A stretch of DNA of 64,000 nt from Nymphalis io (taxonomy: Eukaryota; Arthropoda; Insecta; Lepidoptera; Nymphalidae), in the NCBI RefSeq assembly GCF_905147045.1, contig NC_065889.1, positions 6,081,001-6,145,000 on the forward strand, written 5' to 3'. The notes under the pieces were generated by a model. The model saw only the letters and a list, made by a program, of their open reading frames with translations, was not told the DNA's origin and made no database searches. Made by a program: the position numbers and the translations under genes. Of this stretch, positions 60,868 through 64,000 are shown piece after piece. Every line of letters starts with the position of its first letter. The first letter of the stretch is position 1.

Positions 60868-61145
60868 TACCTGACCCGGCTTCACACGGGTCAATTAAGA
60901 GTCTAAATATAACGTTTAAATCGTAATTTATAATATTACTATTAGTTTAAGCGGCGCTCGCCAGTAAAACTCCCCGTCGTTATGATTTCACAATTTACAC
61001 AAAACGATAATGAATTACACACCAAAACCTTACTCATGAATCACTCTGTCCATTGCTGAAAGTCGTATGAAAATCAGTTCGGTAGTTTTTGAGTTTATCG
61101 CACTTAGACAGACTGACGCGGCGGGGCACTATGGTTTATAATATG
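60868..61145 (+). repeat. Retroposon tail-like fragment
   Basis: CTACCTGACCCGGCTTCACACG at one end and AGTTTTTGAGTTTATCGC with CAGACTGACGCGGCG near the other. These are blocks typical of a widespread insect retroposon family. Confidence 0.5.
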
Positions 61146-62027
61146 TAGTGATCCTAGAATTTTGATTTTGGAACTTCTTTATTTTTTTGGTATTTAATAT
61201 GATGTGTCTATTTATAGTAAAATATTAATGCATGGATATAAGCGGCCTTACTTGTATGTTTAGTAAATGATGAGTTAAACAATGTTGTTGTCTTCTTTCG
61301 AATGATAAATAATTGATGACAGATAATGAGAATTCAATGTTTAACTAAACTGTCATTACGCAATGTTTATAAGTAAAAAGACCAAGCAAATTAATTATCC
61401 GACGTTACTATGAGATGTCATACAGAAGCAGTATCGCTGCAAAACTGTTACTTGGGGAATATTACATTCTCCGTAGCGGTTTCATGCGATATTATCGTGC
61501 AAAATACTCTACGGCAATATATATTAACTTGCTATCGATTTTTATGAATAATAAAAAAAAATATTTGCTATATTTCTTGTTTGAATATCAATAATTACTA
61601 TGTCTAATATTATTGCTACCACATTAATAAAATAAATTTCGGATTAACTTCATATTAAGGAATAGTTAGGTTTTCCGTTAGTTAATTTCATCAAAATAAA
61701 CTTACCGGGGTACCACGGCACACTAGTAAAAAATTACGCCTTTTTTTCTAGGTATTTCATTATCATACTTTTCTTAGAAGAATATATAAATATTCATTTA
61801 TCGAAAGGGTGCTTGTAAACATTATTTGCCAAATTTAATATTTGTTATCGAACCGGATTATTCATTTAGACTAATAAATTGGTTAAAGGTTCTAATTTAG
61901 CAATATTACTGACTTTTTACGTTGTTATTAAATCTGATTTGATGACGTTATTTCGACCTTTTTATCTGCACTTAATTTACACATTGCTATAATTCCAAGT
62001 TTAAAAAATATACATATTATGTTAAAA

Positions 62028-62115
62028 TCAATAAGTAAAAAATAATAAAAAATTAGTTACACTAAATAATATAATAATTAATAAAAAATAAAAATAATAA
62101 ATAATATAATAATTT
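62028..62115. repeat. AT-only low-complexity tract
   Basis: Nearly all A and T, made of AATAAT-type units. No other content. Confidence 0.7.
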
Positions 62116-64000
62116 TATATTCAGTTTTACATACATTTTTGAACTAACGAAAGAAATAAGAATAAAGAGAACCGCTAAATTAGCAATAAACAAAGTACAA
62201 AATATTATGTAAAGTACCACAGATTAATAAGTTATGATTACAGCATGTTGAAGTCTTTATTTTCTGAATAACTGGAAATATCAAATTGTGTAAATCTTAT
62301 TCAGTATTATTTAGGTTCATTTGAAGAGAAAGGACTGCGCATTGTAATAATCGCCCTTATATATTGAGCTCGAATTAGTTATATTCAATTTAGCTAGTAT
62401 TTACATCAAACCAGTTCGAATCCAATATGTAAGGGTCTTGTAATTTCCTGATATGTAAGAATAAGTAGATCCATTTGAATTTCAATTATACGTGCGATTT
62501 TAGTATATATCTCTTATAGTGCATCCAGGGATTCAATTCTTTATATATTAAATTTAAGCATTAACTAATTTATTTTCTGATTTTTTAAGATGAAGTTGTA
62601 AAATATGCATATGTCAATATTATACATACAAGCTACGGATGAAAGCATACCTTAATAATTATTCCGAAGCCAAGCAAGCTGAGCGAAACATGAACATAAA
62701 ACAAAAGAGTCAATATAATTACAGGCCCAAGGGGTTAAAAACTTAAGCCCTAGGCAGTGCATTGTATGTAAAGCTATAACCTTTTATAATGCCACAACCC
62801 CTTGCTAATGACTACTTTACTCCAAGTGGTTTATTTTCCTAGTCAGTCCTTTATCTACTAAAAATAATCGTATATGAAACATCTTTCTTGTTTACTTCTA
62901 AAAAAAATAAATTTATAATTTACATAATAATAATATACATAGAGAACTTAAAAACAAGTATACAAATGAAAATTAATATAAGTAACTTTATATTTGTAAT
63001 GTAAAATTAAATAAATCTCATTACACTTAACTATTACATATTTATTAGTATCTTTAAACATTATAGCATTAGCGAATCGCGTTATTGAATTTTTATTTAT
63101 AAAGGTTATGTGTAATCGAAAAAGTTTAAGGTATATTTTGAACAATTGTTCATATTTATGGTTTAATTACTTTTTATACTTAGTGTTTTAATTGAAGATA
63201 TATTTAATTATCAAACTTTCAACGGTTCGGTAATTTTATACCGAGGTCTAGTATAAATTTAATAAACGATTCCTTCGCTTATATAATAGCAATTGACAAT
63301 AATTATCCTTGACTCTGCGGCGTCAGAATATTTTATGAAGAGGACCAATTAAATTAAATTTATCTTAAAATGTCGAGGGAAAGTAAACGCTATTTTGTTT
63401 TATTATTCGGTCGTGCCAGTTTCCTTGGAATAATATTAATTGTTGTCATTGGAATATTATTATCTCCGTTGGACGTATATCATAACTTTTTTAATTTGTT
63501 ATATATTTAATTTATTTGTGGATTAATTTATTTAAATAACGTGTTAACAACTATGTAGTTGAAAGACAAGACGGACTTAATGTCCGAGGGCAATATTCTA
63601 AAGTATACCATTTTTTTTTATAAATAAGTATTTCGCCCTATTATTCATATATTAATTTTATCTGACTGATATATTGTGTTGATATATTGGATAACTTAAC
63701 AGGGCTTATACCGAAGTTAAAAGGCAAATTCTTAGTAGCAATTCTCGTGCTGTGAAAATCGTAAAGCCGTTAAGCAAACGCCGATTCTAGCCTCAGTTGA
63801 AATGTCCGCCGTGTCAACGGGAAAATCGGTCATAATGACATAATATATAAAAAAAGGTGGCCGTCCTGACATCATTAGATATAAACAAAAATAATAATAA
63901 TACCCACAGTATCGAATCAAGCGATTATGCTCGTACTGGTGATTAAACATGTTATTGTGTTTTTCGTCATTTTTTAACGCGAGTCTTCAAATATTTTATT

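Larger units (their letters stand above)
58820..64000. other. Gene-free intergenic DNA to the window end
   Basis: AT-rich, with a SINE fragment (59477-59640), a retroposon tail-like fragment (60868-61145) and an almost pure A/T low-complexity tract (62028-62115). A patch at 59210-59360 is GC-balanced and unexplained. No gene recognised. Confidence 0.45.

Noticed and set aside
1..64000. CRISPR arrays, operons or prokaryotic genes
   Set aside because: No regularly spaced direct repeats and no ribosome-binding-site-led gene strings; the whole window is intron-rich insect DNA.

Overview
The window looks like nuclear DNA of a lepidopteran, most likely a butterfly. It is AT-rich, its genes are split into short exons with GT-AG introns, and it carries many tRNA-derived and other short retroposons. 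It also holds a degraded Jockey-like (BS-type) non-LTR retrotransposon of the kind common in moths and butterflies. No prokaryotic, viral or organellar gene was seen. Species cannot be fixed from the sequence alone.

Four protein-coding genes can be supported, all on the + strand. (1) About 1.0-24.0 kb: the insect orthologue of RAPGEF1/C3G, a Rap1 guanine-nucleotide exchange factor. I reconstructed 25 coding exons whose splice phases all agree, plus a possible 24-nt cassette microexon and a tiny terminal exon that only completes a stop codon. The model gives about 1369 residues: a basic N-terminus, a conserved helical N-terminal domain, a proline-rich middle with four PxLPxK Crk-SH3 ligands, a Ras-exchanger (REM) module and a CDC25 catalytic domain. 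There may be alternative promoters in the first introns (about 4.7-4.9 kb and 9.7-10.1 kb). (2) About 30.2-34.7 kb and (3) 35.8-39.7 kb: two tandem secreted astacin metalloproteases (M12A) with identical intron phases, hence a local duplication. The first is compact (283 aa). The second has Leu at the Met-turn and a tail of about 254 residues with no recognised domain. (4) 40.6-42.7 kb: an intronless LRSAM1-type E3 ubiquitin ligase (leucine-rich repeats, long coiled coil, SAM, C-terminal RING).

The segment 24.0-30.1 kb is the 3' flank of C3G plus intergenic DNA with a complete SINE. From 42.7 kb to the end (about 21 kb) I find no gene. That part holds retroposon fragments, the minus-strand non-LTR element (57.0-58.8 kb), AT-rich low-complexity DNA and a few more GC-balanced patches of unknown role.

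The four genes do not form an obvious pathway: C3G is intracellular adhesion/growth-factor signalling, LRSAM1 is endosomal ubiquitination and the astacins are secreted proteases. The points most worth a second look are the second astacin (Met-turn substitution plus novel tail), the HM-for-HE change shared by both astacins, a possible acylated N-terminus (MGCAVS) on LRSAM1, the 219-codon N-terminal exon of C3G, and the C3G microexon. All exon models come from splice consensus, phase and family similarity read by eye; no transcript or database evidence was available.
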